A DNA stretch of 64,000 nt from Sedimentitalea sp041224545 (lineage in GTDB: Bacteria > Pseudomonadota > Alphaproteobacteria > Rhodobacterales > Rhodobacteraceae), in the NCBI RefSeq assembly GCF_041224545.1, contig NZ_JBGFGP010000130.1:62001-126000 (forward strand), given 5' to 3'. The translations under genes and the position numbers were made by a program. The notes below the pieces were generated by a model. That model worked only from the letters and a program-made list of their open reading frames with translations. It had not been told where the DNA came from and ran no database searches. This document shows, in pieces, positions 18,644 to 27,331 of this stretch. Positions within the stretch are counted from its first letter, which is position 1, and every line of letters starts with the position of its first letter.

Positions 18644-20641
18644 TCAACGCCACAGGTGGGCGTAGGTGGCGAACAGCCCTTGCAGCCTCGACAGCGTCCG
18701 GTTGGCCCGTCCCGGCGGCGGCAGGTCCGGATCGCCCAGCCGCTCGGCAACGACCTCGACAGGGCAGATCGCTCCGGTGACCGGGTCGATATAACGCGGA
18801 TAATCGATCAGCACCGCATGAACCAGACCCGACAGGTCCGGACGCGCCCGACGACGCTCTGGCACGTCGCCAAGATCGGTGGTCAGACCCCAACCCGCAT
18901 AGAACGGTGCGCCGAGGGTCGTGACCGGAATCTCTCGCATCATGGCTTCGAACCCGAGGAGGGAGGTCATGGTCCAGACCTCGTTCACCTGCGCCAGAAG
19001 TGCGGTGGGATCGGTTCCGGTCGCCACGATATCGGCCTCGGCCGCGTCAATCGCGCCGGGTCGTAGTCCTGCCTCGACATCCGGGTGGGGCTTGTAGATC
19101 AGGACTGCATCGGGATGCGCGGCCCTGACCGCGCGCAGCAGATCGCCATTGGTTGCGATGCCGCTTGTCCCGAACCGGATGGACGCGTCATCCTCGACCT
19201 GACCAGGGATCAGGATGCGGTGCCCGTCGGGCAGCGGCGGCACCACGCCACCGATGTTGTACTTGCTGATGCCATTCCGGGTCAGCGTCGCAATCAACCG
19301 CTCTGCACGCAATTTCTGGTCCGCTCTCAGGGTGGCGCGCGCCGTGATATACGCCTCGAGCCGGCTTGGCTGGCGAGGATCGTAGTAGATTCCCAGATCG
19401 TCGAGCGCGAGCGACAGCGCCGGAACCAGCTCCGACCCCAGCCCCCGTGACCGCAGGAACCCGTCCTCGACACGCACCGTATCGTTGCCCACCGTTGGCG
19501 GGCTGCCCCAGGTCATATGCCGGCGGTCGGGAAAGGTCCGGGGCGTGTCATCGAACTTGACCCGTTTCGCCTGTCCAAAGATCTTTTGCATCTGCGGACG
19601 TTTCCAGAGCCGGATGCCGCTCGCGACCCAACCCCGCCGGTCATCGCGCCACGCGCGGGTCTGGGCTTCGAGATTGTCAAGAACGGTCTCGAGCGCGCAC
19701 AGGCGGTCGCGAAACGGGTCGTACCATGTGGGGTAGAGGATCATCGCGGCGGCAAACAACTGCGCGCGCGTCAGCCGGCGGTTCCGGCGGGGCACCGGGT
19801 TTTCGTCCGTGGTCAGACCCCAGCCTGCATAGAACGGCTGCCCGAAGACGCGCGGCCTGTGCCCGGCGAGAATTGCTTCGAATCCGAGATGTGACGACAG
19901 GGTATAGACCCCGATTGCCCCTTCGAGCAGCGCCCAGGGGCTGACGGGCGCGTCACACAGGCGCACCCGGTCGCTGAGATCAGCCGTCGAATAGTAACCC
20001 GGGCGAAACCCGGCACGCGTTTCCGGGTGGGTCTTGATCAGGATCGGTGCGCCGGGGTTCTCTTCCTGCGCAAAGACCAGCATTTCGCGGAAAAGGGCCG
20101 TATTGTCGCCGCTGGCCCGTACCGAGGCATCATCGCGGACCTGATCGACAACCAGAACATAGCCCGGATCGGGTGGCGTCAGTGTGACGTCGTGATCGTT
20201 GTACTTGCTGAGGTGATGCTCGCGTATCCGCGCCATAGCGTCTCGCGCACGGTCAAGGATCGCGGTGTCATCGAGCGGGGCGCGCAACAGGATCTGTTCG
20301 AGATCTGAGGGGTCGGAGGGATCAAAGTGCAGACCGGACCGGTCGAGCAGCAACCCGGCGGGAGGCTCGCCTGCGCGGCCGGGAAAAATCGAGCGCAGAA
20401 AGGCATCTTCGACACGCAGCAAAGCCGCGCCACGGCGTTTGGCGATGGCCCGGCCGCGATGCGACGTCGGGCTGTCGCCCCAGATCGCAACGAGATCGTC
20501 GGCTCCCGGCAGCCCGAGGCGCAGATCGTATCCGGCGAGGTACAGGATACGGCGCAACCGGCGTTGCGTCAGAAAACCACCATTATAGGCATAGACCCGC
20601 GAGCCTGTGCCATTTGCAGCTGACCGCTCGGGGCCGGGCAT
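18644..20641 (-). CDS. kpsC: Capsule polysaccharide Kdo-transferase KpsC
   Basis: The 665-residue protein has two copies of the same capsule glycosyltransferase unit. Matching segments are VRVEDAFLRS / VRVEDGFLRS, HLSKYN / GISKYN, PILIKTHPE / LIYKPHPD and QPFYAGWGLTTD / APFYAGWGLTTD. KpsC proteins are dual beta-Kdo transferases that build the Kdo linker on phosphatidylglycerol for group 2-type capsules. I chose the ATG at 20641, two bases after the stop of the export gene; a longer reading would overlap that gene. It is convergent with ribD and belongs with the export protein and KpsS. Confidence 0.9.
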   Translation of the reverse strand: MPGPERSAANGTGSRVYAYNGGFLTQRRLRRILYLAGYDLRLGLPGADDLVAIWGDSPTSHRGRAIAKRRGAALLRVEDAFLRSIFPGRAGEPPAGLLLDRSGLHFDPSDPSDLEQILLRAPLDDTAILDRARDAMARIREHHLSKYNDHDVTLTPPDPGYVLVVDQVRDDASVRASGDNTALFREMLVFAQEENPGAPILIKTHPETRAGFRPGYYSTADLSDRVRLCDAPVSPWALLEGAIGVYTLSSHLGFEAILAGHRPRVFGQPFYAGWGLTTDENPVPRRNRRLTRAQLFAAAMILYPTWYDPFRDRLCALETVLDNLEAQTRAWRDDRRGWVASGIRLWKRPQMQKIFGQAKRVKFDDTPRTFPDRRHMTWGSPPTVGNDTVRVEDGFLRSRGLGSELVPALSLALDDLGIYYDPRQPSRLEAYITARATLRADQKLRAERLIATLTRNGISKYNIGGVVPPLPDGHRILIPGQVEDDASIRFGTSGIATNGDLLRAVRAAHPDAVLIYKPHPDVEAGLRPGAIDAAEADIVATGTDPTALLAQVNEVWTMTSLLGFEAMMREIPVTTLGAPFYAGWGLTTDLGDVPERRRARPDLSGLVHAVLIDYPRYIDPVTGAICPVEVVAERLGDPDLPPPGRANRTLSRLQGLFATYAHLWR

Positions 20642-20643
20642 GC

Positions 20644-21774
20644 CTACTGGGTCAGGGTGGCGACGTTCGCGATGGGGGTCAGCCCGCCGACAACGAGCGA
20701 GATCGACTTGCTCCACTGGGCATAGGGCGCTTCGGTCACGTAAAGCGTATCGCCGTCGTGGATGACAAAATCACGGGCCTGGAAGACGCCGTTGGGTTCC
20801 TTCAGGTTCAGCACATAGACCAGACGTTGCGCGCCCTTCAGATCGTCACGGCCGAGCACCTGGTTGGCGATCGCGGCCTTTTCGTTGCGGAACACAAAGA
20901 TTCCCGTAGGGTCGGAGGAAACCGAGATCAACCCGCCCACCTGCGCCAGCGCGTCCATCGCCGACAGGTTCTGGGTTTCGAATTTCACGCGGGCCTGCTG
21001 GCTCGTGGCGCCCATTGCGGTGTAGGAGCGGCTGTCTTCTTCGACGAGAATCCGGTCGCCGCCGCGCAGAGCGATGTCCAGGTTCGGATCCTTGTAGAGA
21101 TCCTGAAACCAGACCGTGCCCTTGCGGGTGCCGCGTATCACCGTCACCAGGGCGATTTCGGGCTCGATCACCACTCCGCCGGCTTTGGCCAGCATCGAGG
21201 CCAATGTGCGGGTCGGTCGTTCGATCGGGTACACACCCTGTGCGCCCACCGCACCGACCAGCGAAACGGTCGAGCCGTCCCCGGCCAGCCGCCGGACCTC
21301 GACCTGCGGATCGGGGGTCTGGTCCATCAGGCGTTCGGTGATGATCGCGCGCAGTTGCTCCGGGGTGTTTCCGGCGGCGCGGATACGCCCGCCATACGGG
21401 ACAAAGATATAGCCGTCGCTGTCGACCTGCACGTCTTCGAGAGCGGTCGAGCTGCCGACATCGCCGGCGAGCAGCCCGTCATCGACGTTTTCCCATATCG
21501 TCAGCCCCAGCGTGTCACCGGGCCGGATCGTGTCTGAGGTCAGTTGGGGCGTCGTGCGAAAATCGCTGGAGAAACCGAGCGCCGGAACCACAGCGGTGGC
21601 GCGGGTCACGCGATCATTGACCGCAACGATAAAGGCATCGCCCTGCTGTTGCAGGGACCCGTCGAATATCTGATTCTTGGTGGGCCCGGCTTGCGGCAGC
21701 GAACAGGCGGCGAGCGCGCCGGTCATGACTGTGAGTGTGGCGACTCTCACCCATCGCAAAGAAACAGTTTTCAC
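20644..21774 (-). CDS. Polysaccharide export outer-membrane lipoprotein (Wza/KpsD family)
   Basis: The product starts with a lipoprotein signal (ALAACS lipobox) and has the polysaccharide-export domain (RPGDTLGLTIWENVD, DGYIFVPYGGRI). SLBB-type domains follow (VSLVGAVGAQGVYPI, and DTLYVTEAP near the end). Such proteins form the outer-membrane channel through which capsule or exopolysaccharide leaves the cell. I favour the GTG at 21774, which follows a GGGGG run and gives a good signal peptide; a TTG 33 bases upstream is the alternative. The gene lies directly before kpsC. Confidence 0.88.
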   Translation of the reverse strand: MKTVSLRWVRVATLTVMTGALAACSLPQAGPTKNQIFDGSLQQQGDAFIVAVNDRVTRATAVVPALGFSSDFRTTPQLTSDTIRPGDTLGLTIWENVDDGLLAGDVGSSTALEDVQVDSDGYIFVPYGGRIRAAGNTPEQLRAIITERLMDQTPDPQVEVRRLAGDGSTVSLVGAVGAQGVYPIERPTRTLASMLAKAGGVVIEPEIALVTVIRGTRKGTVWFQDLYKDPNLDIALRGGDRILVEEDSRSYTAMGATSQQARVKFETQNLSAMDALAQVGGLISVSSDPTGIFVFRNEKAAIANQVLGRDDLKGAQRLVYVLNLKEPNGVFQARDFVIHDGDTLYVTEAPYAQWSKSISLVVGGLTPIANVATLTQ

Positions 21775-21865
21775 GGAGCGGCCCCCTCGACCCGATATGT
21801 AAATCAACGATTACCGCGCAACCTAGAAGAATTGTCAGGAGATGGCCAGCCGTGGCGCGGTGCGA

Positions 21866-23077
21866 TCAGCGGATCGCCTGCAAATGTGGCTTCTGCGTCG
21901 CTTTGCCGATGCCGCGCGCCGCATAGGGATCGCGGGGATCGAGCATCATGTCGACCACCCGGCGCAGCAGCCTCTGGCGTCCGCGCCGCGAATAGAAGCC
22001 GCCCGGCACCTGGCTGGTCTCCAGCAGGTAGCGGCGAAAGACCATGTAGGACGCGGTGTCCGGTCGGTGCGGATTGGCGAAAAAGGCATGCAACGGCTGA
22101 TCCGAAATGAATTCGGGCTTGTCATAGACTGCGCGCCCGGAGATGTGCAGCGGCAGCCCGCGCCAAAGCGCCTGTTGACCGGCGGTGGAATTGACGGTGA
22201 CCACGCTGCGGCTATCGTCCATCAGCCGGGCCAGTTTGCCACCGCGCACGAAATGCACCCGGTCGCGCAACCCGTGCGCATCCGCGAGGCAGATGATGTC
22301 GCGTGACAGCGGCGTGCGGCCGTCCTCCAGCGGGTGTGCCTTGAAAACAAGGTGGTGATGCCTTGGGGCGCCCCTGGCAAAACCCTCGATGACGCGGGCG
22401 AGGAAGTCGCTCATGCTGTTGAAAGGGGAGTGCTCGCGAAAACTGGAATCATGTTCGAGTTGCAGCAGTACCAGATGATAGGGATAGCCGCCGCGCCGGA
22501 TGCGCGCGGTTCTGAGGTAACGGTCCGCCGCATGTGGCAGGATCAGAAGCAGCCGTTTGAAATGCAGAAGGAATTCGCGCGTGACCGGCAGCGATCGATG
22601 CGGTCGGAAATGCCGGTATCCGCGATTGGTGAACATCACGAACCAATGATAGGCCGCGCCGTAGAACATATGCTCGCGCATGTCGCCCCAATGCGCGGGT
22701 GGAGGCGGGGCGTCATGATCGGCCTGTTCGAGCTGTACCCGCATCTGTGCGACACTCATGTCCATCAGTCGCGAGTTGCCGTTCGATCCTTCCCGTTCGT
22801 AGGTCACCCAGTAGGGGCGCAGATAGCCTTCCTCGAAGACATGAACCGTGACGCCGCGGGCGCGGGCGGCGGCGATGGCGGTGGCGTGAATGTGGCGGGT
22901 GTCGCCGTAGAGCACGATGTCGGTCACGCGATGAAGATGGAACAGGCGCGCAAGCGTATCCGGCCAGTCCTCGGGCTGGCCGCGAAACGGGATGTAGCTC
23001 GCGCTGTCGAACCAGAACGCCCGGTCGCCCGCATTGAAGCCGACTCGCAGAACCTGAGCACCGGTCTTGCGGAGCAT
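21866..23077 (-). CDS. kpsS: Capsule polysaccharide Kdo-transferase KpsS-like; N-terminus probably starts further upstream
   Basis: The protein has the KpsS/capsule pattern: GFNAGDRAFW, VFEEGYLRPYW, VFKAHPLEDGRTPL and VVTVNSTAGQQAL. KpsS adds the first Kdo to lysophosphatidylglycerol before KpsC extends it. The first ATG in this frame is at 23077. However, the frame continues upstream and encodes FLFLQGPHGPFFHALGR just before it, which looks like the conserved family N-terminus. No ATG, GTG or TTG lies at that point (candidates are ATC at 23149 or ATT at 23158). The coordinates given are therefore a minimum. It is divergent from ribE. Confidence 0.85.
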   Translation of the reverse strand: MLRKTGAQVLRVGFNAGDRAFWFDSASYIPFRGQPEDWPDTLARLFHLHRVTDIVLYGDTRHIHATAIAAARARGVTVHVFEEGYLRPYWVTYEREGSNGNSRLMDMSVAQMRVQLEQADHDAPPPPAHWGDMREHMFYGAAYHWFVMFTNRGYRHFRPHRSLPVTREFLLHFKRLLLILPHAADRYLRTARIRRGGYPYHLVLLQLEHDSSFREHSPFNSMSDFLARVIEGFARGAPRHHHLVFKAHPLEDGRTPLSRDIICLADAHGLRDRVHFVRGGKLARLMDDSRSVVTVNSTAGQQALWRGLPLHISGRAVYDKPEFISDQPLHAFFANPHRPDTASYMVFRRYLLETSQVPGGFYSRRGRQRLLRRVVDMMLDPRDPYAARGIGKATQKPHLQAIR

Positions 23078-23303
23078 GCGCCCCAGGGCATGAAAGAACG
23101 GTCCATGCGGACCTTGCAGAAAGAGGAAGACGCGGCCCGGGCCGGCGATTGTGCGAATGGTCTGACTGTCAGGTTCGATCTGATGACACCGGCACTTGAA
23201 AACAGACGGATTATCACCCGCAGTCCGGCGAATTGCAAGATCGGGGGCTTGCCGTGCGCGGCGGTGCTGGTTACGTGGGGGTGCGGCATATGAGAGGCGT
23301 CAC

Positions 23304-23897
23304 ATGTTCACAGGCATCATCACCGATATCGGCACTATACGCCAACTGGAGCCGCAGGGGGACCTGCGTGCACGGATCGCGACCGGGTACGACACCGCGG
23401 ATATCGATATCGGCGCTTCGATTGCCAGCGACGGGGTCTGCCTGACGGTCATCGCCCTGGGCGAGGATTGGTATGATGTGCAGGTCAGCGCGGAAACGGT
23501 GTCGAAAACGAACCTGGGCGACTGGGCCGTAGGCAGGCGGGTGAATCTCGAACGGGCCCTGAAAGTGGGCGACGAGCTCGGTGGGCATATCGTATCCGGC
23601 CATGTGGACGGGGTTGCCGAGGTCATCGATGTTACGGACGAGGGCGACAGCACCCGCGTCAGCCTGCGCGCGCCGCAGGAAATGGCGCGTTTCATCGCCC
23701 CGAAAGGATCGGTCGCGCTGAACGGCGCGTCCCTGACGGTGAACGAGGTCGATGGCGCGACATTCGGGATCAATATCATCCCGCATACCAAGGAAGCCAC
23801 CACCTGGGGTGACGTGGCGCCCGGGGATCGGGTCAATCTCGAGATTGATACCCTGGCCCGGTATGTCGCGCGGCTGGCAGATACCGTCGCATTGTGA
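23304..23897 (+). CDS. ribE: Riboflavin synthase alpha chain
   Basis: The 197-residue protein shows two tandem lumazine-binding modules. The first starts MFTGIITDIG with GVCLTV, and the second has VSGHVDGVAEV and NGASLTVNEV. It catalyses the last step, dismutating two lumazines to riboflavin. MFTGII is the universal N-terminus and fixes the start at 23304. The ribBX gene follows across a gap that holds intergenic element B. Confidence 0.95.
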   Translation: MFTGIITDIGTIRQLEPQGDLRARIATGYDTADIDIGASIASDGVCLTVIALGEDWYDVQVSAETVSKTNLGDWAVGRRVNLERALKVGDELGGHIVSGHVDGVAEVIDVTDEGDSTRVSLRAPQEMARFIAPKGSVALNGASLTVNEVDGATFGINIIPHTKEATTWGDVAPGDRVNLEIDTLARYVARLADTVAL

Positions 23898-23904
23898 TCC
23901 GTCG

Positions 23905-23981
23905 GGCGGGGGGCGCTGCCCCCTCCGGCGAAAATCGGGGATTTCCGCCGTTCACCCCCGGAGTGTTTTCCCAAAGATGAA
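23905..23981 (+). repeat. Dispersed intergenic element, copy B
   Basis: This copy lies between ribE and ribBX. A GGGGGC-GCT-GCCCCC hairpin stands about 36 bases before the core GGAGTGTTTTCC + CAAAGATGAA. It is the longest version because extra bases separate hairpin and core. No FMN riboswitch consensus is present in this gap. Confidence 0.75.
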
Positions 23982-24089
23982 GGCACAAGCAGGCGGATTT
24001 CGCAGGTGTCGCGGCGTTCCGGGGCTGGCAATCGTGGCGCGCGTGGGGTATTTGCGCCCCGAGCCAACTGCGCACGGAAAGACGATTTC

Positions 24090-25211
24090 ATGAGCTTTGA
24101 AACCCCCGGTCAGGTCGAGCAGGACCTGCGCCATGCCATCTCTCCGATCGCGGAGATCATCGACGTGGCGCGGCGCGGCCAGATGTTTATCCTGGTCGAT
24201 CACGAGGACCGTGAGAACGAGGGCGATCTGGTCATCGCGGCCGAATTTGCGGATGCGGCGGCGATCAACTTCATGGCGACGCATGGGCGTGGTCTGATCT
24301 GTTTGCCGATGACGGCGGAGCGGGTGGATCGCCTGGGGCTGCCGATGATGGCGGTTAACAACTCGTCGCGGCACGAGACACCGTTTACCGTGTCGATCGA
24401 GGCGCGCGAGGGGGTCAGCACCGGCATTTCGGCCCCGGATCGGGCGCATACGGTATCTGTGGCGATCAACGAGCAGAACACGATGGCGGCGCTGGCAACG
24501 CCGGGACACATCTTTCCGCTGCGGGCGCGCAATGGCGGCGTGCTGGTGCGGGCAGGGCATACCGAGGCGGCGGTGGATATCGCCCGTTTGGCGGGATTGA
24601 AGCCGGCCGGCGTGATTTGCGAAATCATGAACCCGGATGGCACCATGGCGCGCTTGCCCGAACTGGTGGACTTCGCCAAGGCGCATGACCTGAAGATCGG
24701 CACGATTTCCGACCTGATCGCCTATCGCAACCTCAATGACAACCTGGTGGACCAGACCGCGCAGCAGGCGGTGACCTCGGAATTCGGGGGCGATTGGGAC
24801 ATGCGCATCTTTACCGACCAGACCCACGGGGTCGAACACGTGGCCCTGATCAAGGGCGACATCACGACACCGGAGCCCGTTCTGACCCGGACCCATGCGC
24901 TGCATGAGGCGAGCGATCTGCTCGGTCTGGGGCCGAAGCCGGCGCGTGAATTGTCGCGGGCCATGGAGTTGATTGCGCAGGAGGGGCGCGGTGTCGTCTG
25001 CCTGTTCCGGGAACCGCGCCATTCGCTTTATGCCAGCGAAGAGGAGGGTCCGCGTACCATCAAGCAGACCGGGCTCGGGGCGCAGATTCTCTCGGCGCTT
25101 GGCGTCAAGGACCTGATCCTGCTCACGGATTCGCCCCGGACAAGGTATCTTGGGCTGGACGCCTATGGGCTGTCGATCGTCGATACCCGCCCGATCATGT
25201 CCGAGGAGTAG
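24090..25211 (+). CDS. ribB: 3,4-dihydroxy-2-butanone 4-phosphate synthase with degenerate GTP cyclohydrolase II-like domain (RibBX type)
   Basis: Residues 1 to about 215 form a complete RibB domain (DHEDRENEGDL at 37-47, HGRGLICLP, TPGHIFPL, RAGHTEAAVD), which makes the four-carbon precursor of riboflavin from ribulose 5-phosphate. Residues about 230-373 resemble GTP cyclohydrolase II. The three zinc-binding cysteines of that enzyme are gone: the region that should hold them reads HEASDLLGLGPKPA at about 272-285. This matches RibBX proteins known in Proteobacteria, so GTP cyclohydrolase II must be encoded elsewhere. The start at 24090 follows GGAAAG; the gene precedes ribH by three bases. 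Confidence 0.92.
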   Translation: MSFETPGQVEQDLRHAISPIAEIIDVARRGQMFILVDHEDRENEGDLVIAAEFADAAAINFMATHGRGLICLPMTAERVDRLGLPMMAVNNSSRHETPFTVSIEAREGVSTGISAPDRAHTVSVAINEQNTMAALATPGHIFPLRARNGGVLVRAGHTEAAVDIARLAGLKPAGVICEIMNPDGTMARLPELVDFAKAHDLKIGTISDLIAYRNLNDNLVDQTAQQAVTSEFGGDWDMRIFTDQTHGVEHVALIKGDITTPEPVLTRTHALHEASDLLGLGPKPARELSRAMELIAQEGRGVVCLFREPRHSLYASEEEGPRTIKQTGLGAQILSALGVKDLILLTDSPRTRYLGLDAYGLSIVDTRPIMSEE

Positions 25212-25214
25212 ATC

Positions 25215-25766
25215 ATGGCCAAATCCGAAGCACATTACGTCCTGCCGCGCCCGGAATTCGACAAGCCGGTCAGGCTGCTGATTGTCGTTGCACCCTATTA
25301 CAAGGATATCGCCGACGATCTCGTGGCCGGGGCCAAGGCGGAGATCGAGGCGGCTGGCGGCAGTTGGGAGCTTGTCGAGGTGCCGGGGGCGCTCGAAGTG
25401 CCGACGGCCATAGCGATTTCGGACCGGCAATCGAATTTCGACGGCTATGTCGCGCTTGGCTGCGTGATCCGCGGTGAGACGACCCATTACGAGACGGTCT
25501 GCAACGACAGCAGCCGTGCCCTGCAATTGATGGGCCTGCAAGGGCTGTGCATCGGCAATGGCATCCTGACCGTCGAGACACGCCAGCAGGCTGTTGTTCG
25601 TGCGGAGACTGCCGGACAGAACAAGGGGGGCGGTGCGGCCGCTGCGGCCTTGCATCTGATCGCGCTCGCCCGTAAGTGGGGCGACCAGCGCAAGGGCGTG
25701 GGGTTTCGTGCTCCATCCGACGCGATTCTGCTGGCGGAAAAAGGCGACGGATCCACCACGGCATGA
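25215..25766 (+). CDS. ribH: 6,7-dimethyl-8-ribityllumazine synthase
   Basis: The 183-residue protein shows the lumazine synthase signatures. VPGALEVPTAI is the substrate loop, and YVALGCVIRGETTHYETV contains the phosphate-binding and catalytic His region. GNGILTVE lies near the end. It condenses the RibB and RibD products into lumazine. It sits three bases after ribBX and overlaps nusB by ATGA, so the whole stretch from ribE to nusB is likely one transcript. Confidence 0.95.
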   Translation: MAKSEAHYVLPRPEFDKPVRLLIVVAPYYKDIADDLVAGAKAEIEAAGGSWELVEVPGALEVPTAIAISDRQSNFDGYVALGCVIRGETTHYETVCNDSSRALQLMGLQGLCIGNGILTVETRQQAVVRAETAGQNKGGGAAAAALHLIALARKWGDQRKGVGFRAPSDAILLAEKGDGSTTA

Positions 25767-26245
25767 CCAGTTCGAGCAGCGCCCTGTCGGGCAACCAGAA
25801 GCGCAAGATGAAATCCGCCGCGCGGCTCTATGCGGTGCAGGCGCTGTTTCAGATGGAGCAGAGCGGACAGACCAGCGATCAGGTGATTGCCGAGTTTCTG
25901 GAGCATCGTTTCGGTGCCACCTATGAGGGGGACGAGATGCTGGACGGCGACAGCGGGCTGTTTCGGCGTTCGGTGGCGGACGCCGTGAACCATCAGGCGC
26001 GGATCGACCAGATGACGGACCGTGCGTTGGTGGCGAAATGGCCGATTGACCGCATCGATCCCACCCTGCGCGCCCTGTTTCGTGCAGCGGGGGCCGAACT
26101 GACCAACAGCGATACGCCCGCCAAGGTGGTGATCGTTGAATATGTCGAGATCGCGCGTGCGTTCTTTCCCAAGGGGAAAGAGCCGAAATTCGTGAATGCG
26201 GTGCTTGATCACATGGCACGCGAGGCCAGGCCCGAAGCGTTCTGA
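25763..26245 (+). CDS. nusB: Transcription antitermination factor NusB
   Basis: The 160-residue, mostly helical protein carries the NusB C-terminal signature KVVIVEYVEIARAF followed by EPKFVNAVLDHMAR. NusB joins NusE (S10) on boxA RNA to prevent premature termination in rRNA operons. The ATG overlaps the ribH stop; a longer frame would run into ribH. The rib-nusB linkage is widespread in Proteobacteria. Confidence 0.95.
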   Translation: MTSSSSALSGNQKRKMKSAARLYAVQALFQMEQSGQTSDQVIAEFLEHRFGATYEGDEMLDGDSGLFRRSVADAVNHQARIDQMTDRALVAKWPIDRIDPTLRALFRAAGAELTNSDTPAKVVIVEYVEIARAFFPKGKEPKFVNAVLDHMAREARPEAF

Positions 26246-26310
26246 GGATGTGAGCCGGGCGCACCATCAGCCTCCTGTGGATCGCGGCGACCTGACGCGG
26301 GGTCTGAGCT

Positions 26311-26338
26311 TTGCCTGATTTCCGTGCTGTGCTATCCT
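26311..26338 (+). promoter_or_regulatory. Candidate sigma-70 promoter for the downstream small membrane protein
   Basis: TTGCCT at 26311-26316 and TATCCT at 26333-26338 are separated by 16 bases, close to the alphaproteobacterial housekeeping consensus. It lies 20 bases before the ATG at 26359, behind an unusually perfect AGGAGGTGA ribosome-binding site. This is a by-eye call. Confidence 0.4.
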
Positions 26339-26358
26339 GTGGACACAGGAGGTGACCC

Positions 26359-26679
26359 ATGCCCAAACTGGTCAAACTCTATATTCGTAACGTGGTCATC
26401 GGCTTTGCGATTGCGGCTGCCTTTGTTGCGATGTTGCTCTGGTTCAACGTGATGAACATCTGGCATCTCGTCACACATTCCGACGCGGGCATCCTCGCGG
26501 TGTTCCTGTTGTGGTTCATGCACGGCATCGTTTTTGCCGGTGTGCAGTTTGCCTGGGCTGTGATGTCGCTGGCCGAACCCACCGGCGGCGGAAAAGGCGG
26601 AACGCCTGCCCTGCGCGACCTGCAGCCCGCCGTCGCTGTTGCACCCAAGCGTGAGAACAGGATCAAGAAGAGCCGTTAA
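26359..26679 (+). CDS. Small membrane protein of unknown function
   Basis: The 106-residue protein has two hydrophobic helices (about residues 10-30 and 44-70), followed by a hydrophilic tail rich in Gly, Pro and Lys. No family motif is recognised. It is preceded by a near-perfect AGGAGGTGA ribosome-binding site and a plausible promoter, so it is probably expressed well and separately from nusB. It converges with the START-domain gene. Confidence 0.7.
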   Translation: MPKLVKLYIRNVVIGFAIAAAFVAMLLWFNVMNIWHLVTHSDAGILAVFLLWFMHGIVFAGVQFAWAVMSLAEPTGGGKGGTPALRDLQPAVAVAPKRENRIKKSR

Positions 26680-26751
26680 CACGTTGAAATAAAACAAGAC
26701 AGGAAAATGTGACGGGACCGCCAATCAACCGTGTGGTTCTGATTCCCGAGG

Positions 26752-26767
26752 ACCTGTATATACAGGT
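26752..26767. repeat. Perfect 16-base palindrome between convergent genes
   Basis: ACCTGTATATACAGGT reads the same on both strands and sits in a 232-base gap between two convergent genes. It looks like a protein-binding dyad and is faintly reminiscent of LuxR-type boxes, but it has no neighbouring gene start. No other feature was found in the gap. Confidence 0.45.
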
Positions 26768-26911
26768 GGGCGCCAGGTAAACGGACCAGGATCCGAACAG
26801 AGCCAGCTCCCTCGGATTTGCTTAAGGCCACCGGAATGCAACCGTTCACGCGCAGGGCAGAACCCGCCACGGCACTCAGATAGGCGCAGTTCACGCACCG
26901 GGCAAGAGGGA

Positions 26912-27331
26912 TCATGCGGTTTCGTGCAGAAGAATGCGTAAACGGCCCATATGTTCTTCCCAACCCGCGTCCAGGCTCAGAAGCAGGCCAAAGGCTTCGG
27001 CGTTTTGTGGCAGGCCGGTATGGTGCAGCGACAGGCGCGTGCCACCGGCAACCGAGGTCAGTTCCCATCGCACAAGGCTTTCGGCGTCGCCCATCGGTTC
27101 GACAGTGAATGTATATTCCAGATAGTCGGGCTCGCGCGCGGAAATGACCGTTCCCCAGATCAGCCGTCTGCCACTTTCGGCACCATGCATTTCGAACGCG
27201 TTGCCCTGTCGCAGCGGGGCAGTCGGGCGGTGAAACCAGAGCGCCAGCTTGTCCGGATCGGTCAGATAGCGCCAGACCTCTTGCCGGCTGGCCCTCACGT
27301 AGATTTCTTTGCGAATGGTGGTTTCGGTCAT
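26912..27331 (-). CDS. SRPBCC (AHSA1/START-like) domain protein
   Basis: The 139-residue protein has the AHSA1-type hydrophobic-cavity fold pattern: IRKEIYVRASRQEVWRYLTDPDKLALWF at the front and GWEEHMGRLRILL at the end. Such proteins often pair with ArsR repressors, as here, and have been linked to resistance or stress functions. The ligand is unknown. Its start overlaps the stop of the arsR-type gene (ATGA), so the pair is translated together under the operator upstream. Confidence 0.85.
   Translation of the reverse strand: MTETTIRKEIYVRASRQEVWRYLTDPDKLALWFHRPTAPLRQGNAFEMHGAESGRRLIWGTVISAREPDYLEYTFTVEPMGDAESLVRWELTSVAGGTRLSLHHTGLPQNAEAFGLLLSLDAGWEEHMGRLRILLHETA

Noticed and set aside
23898..24089. 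Possible FMN riboswitch before ribBX
   Set aside because: The conserved FMN aptamer segments are not present; the gap is explained by intergenic element B.
23952..26375. Long minus-strand open frame (807 codons) opposite ribBX, ribH and nusB
   Set aside because: It spans several certain plus-strand genes and their gaps, and its protein has no recognisable domain.
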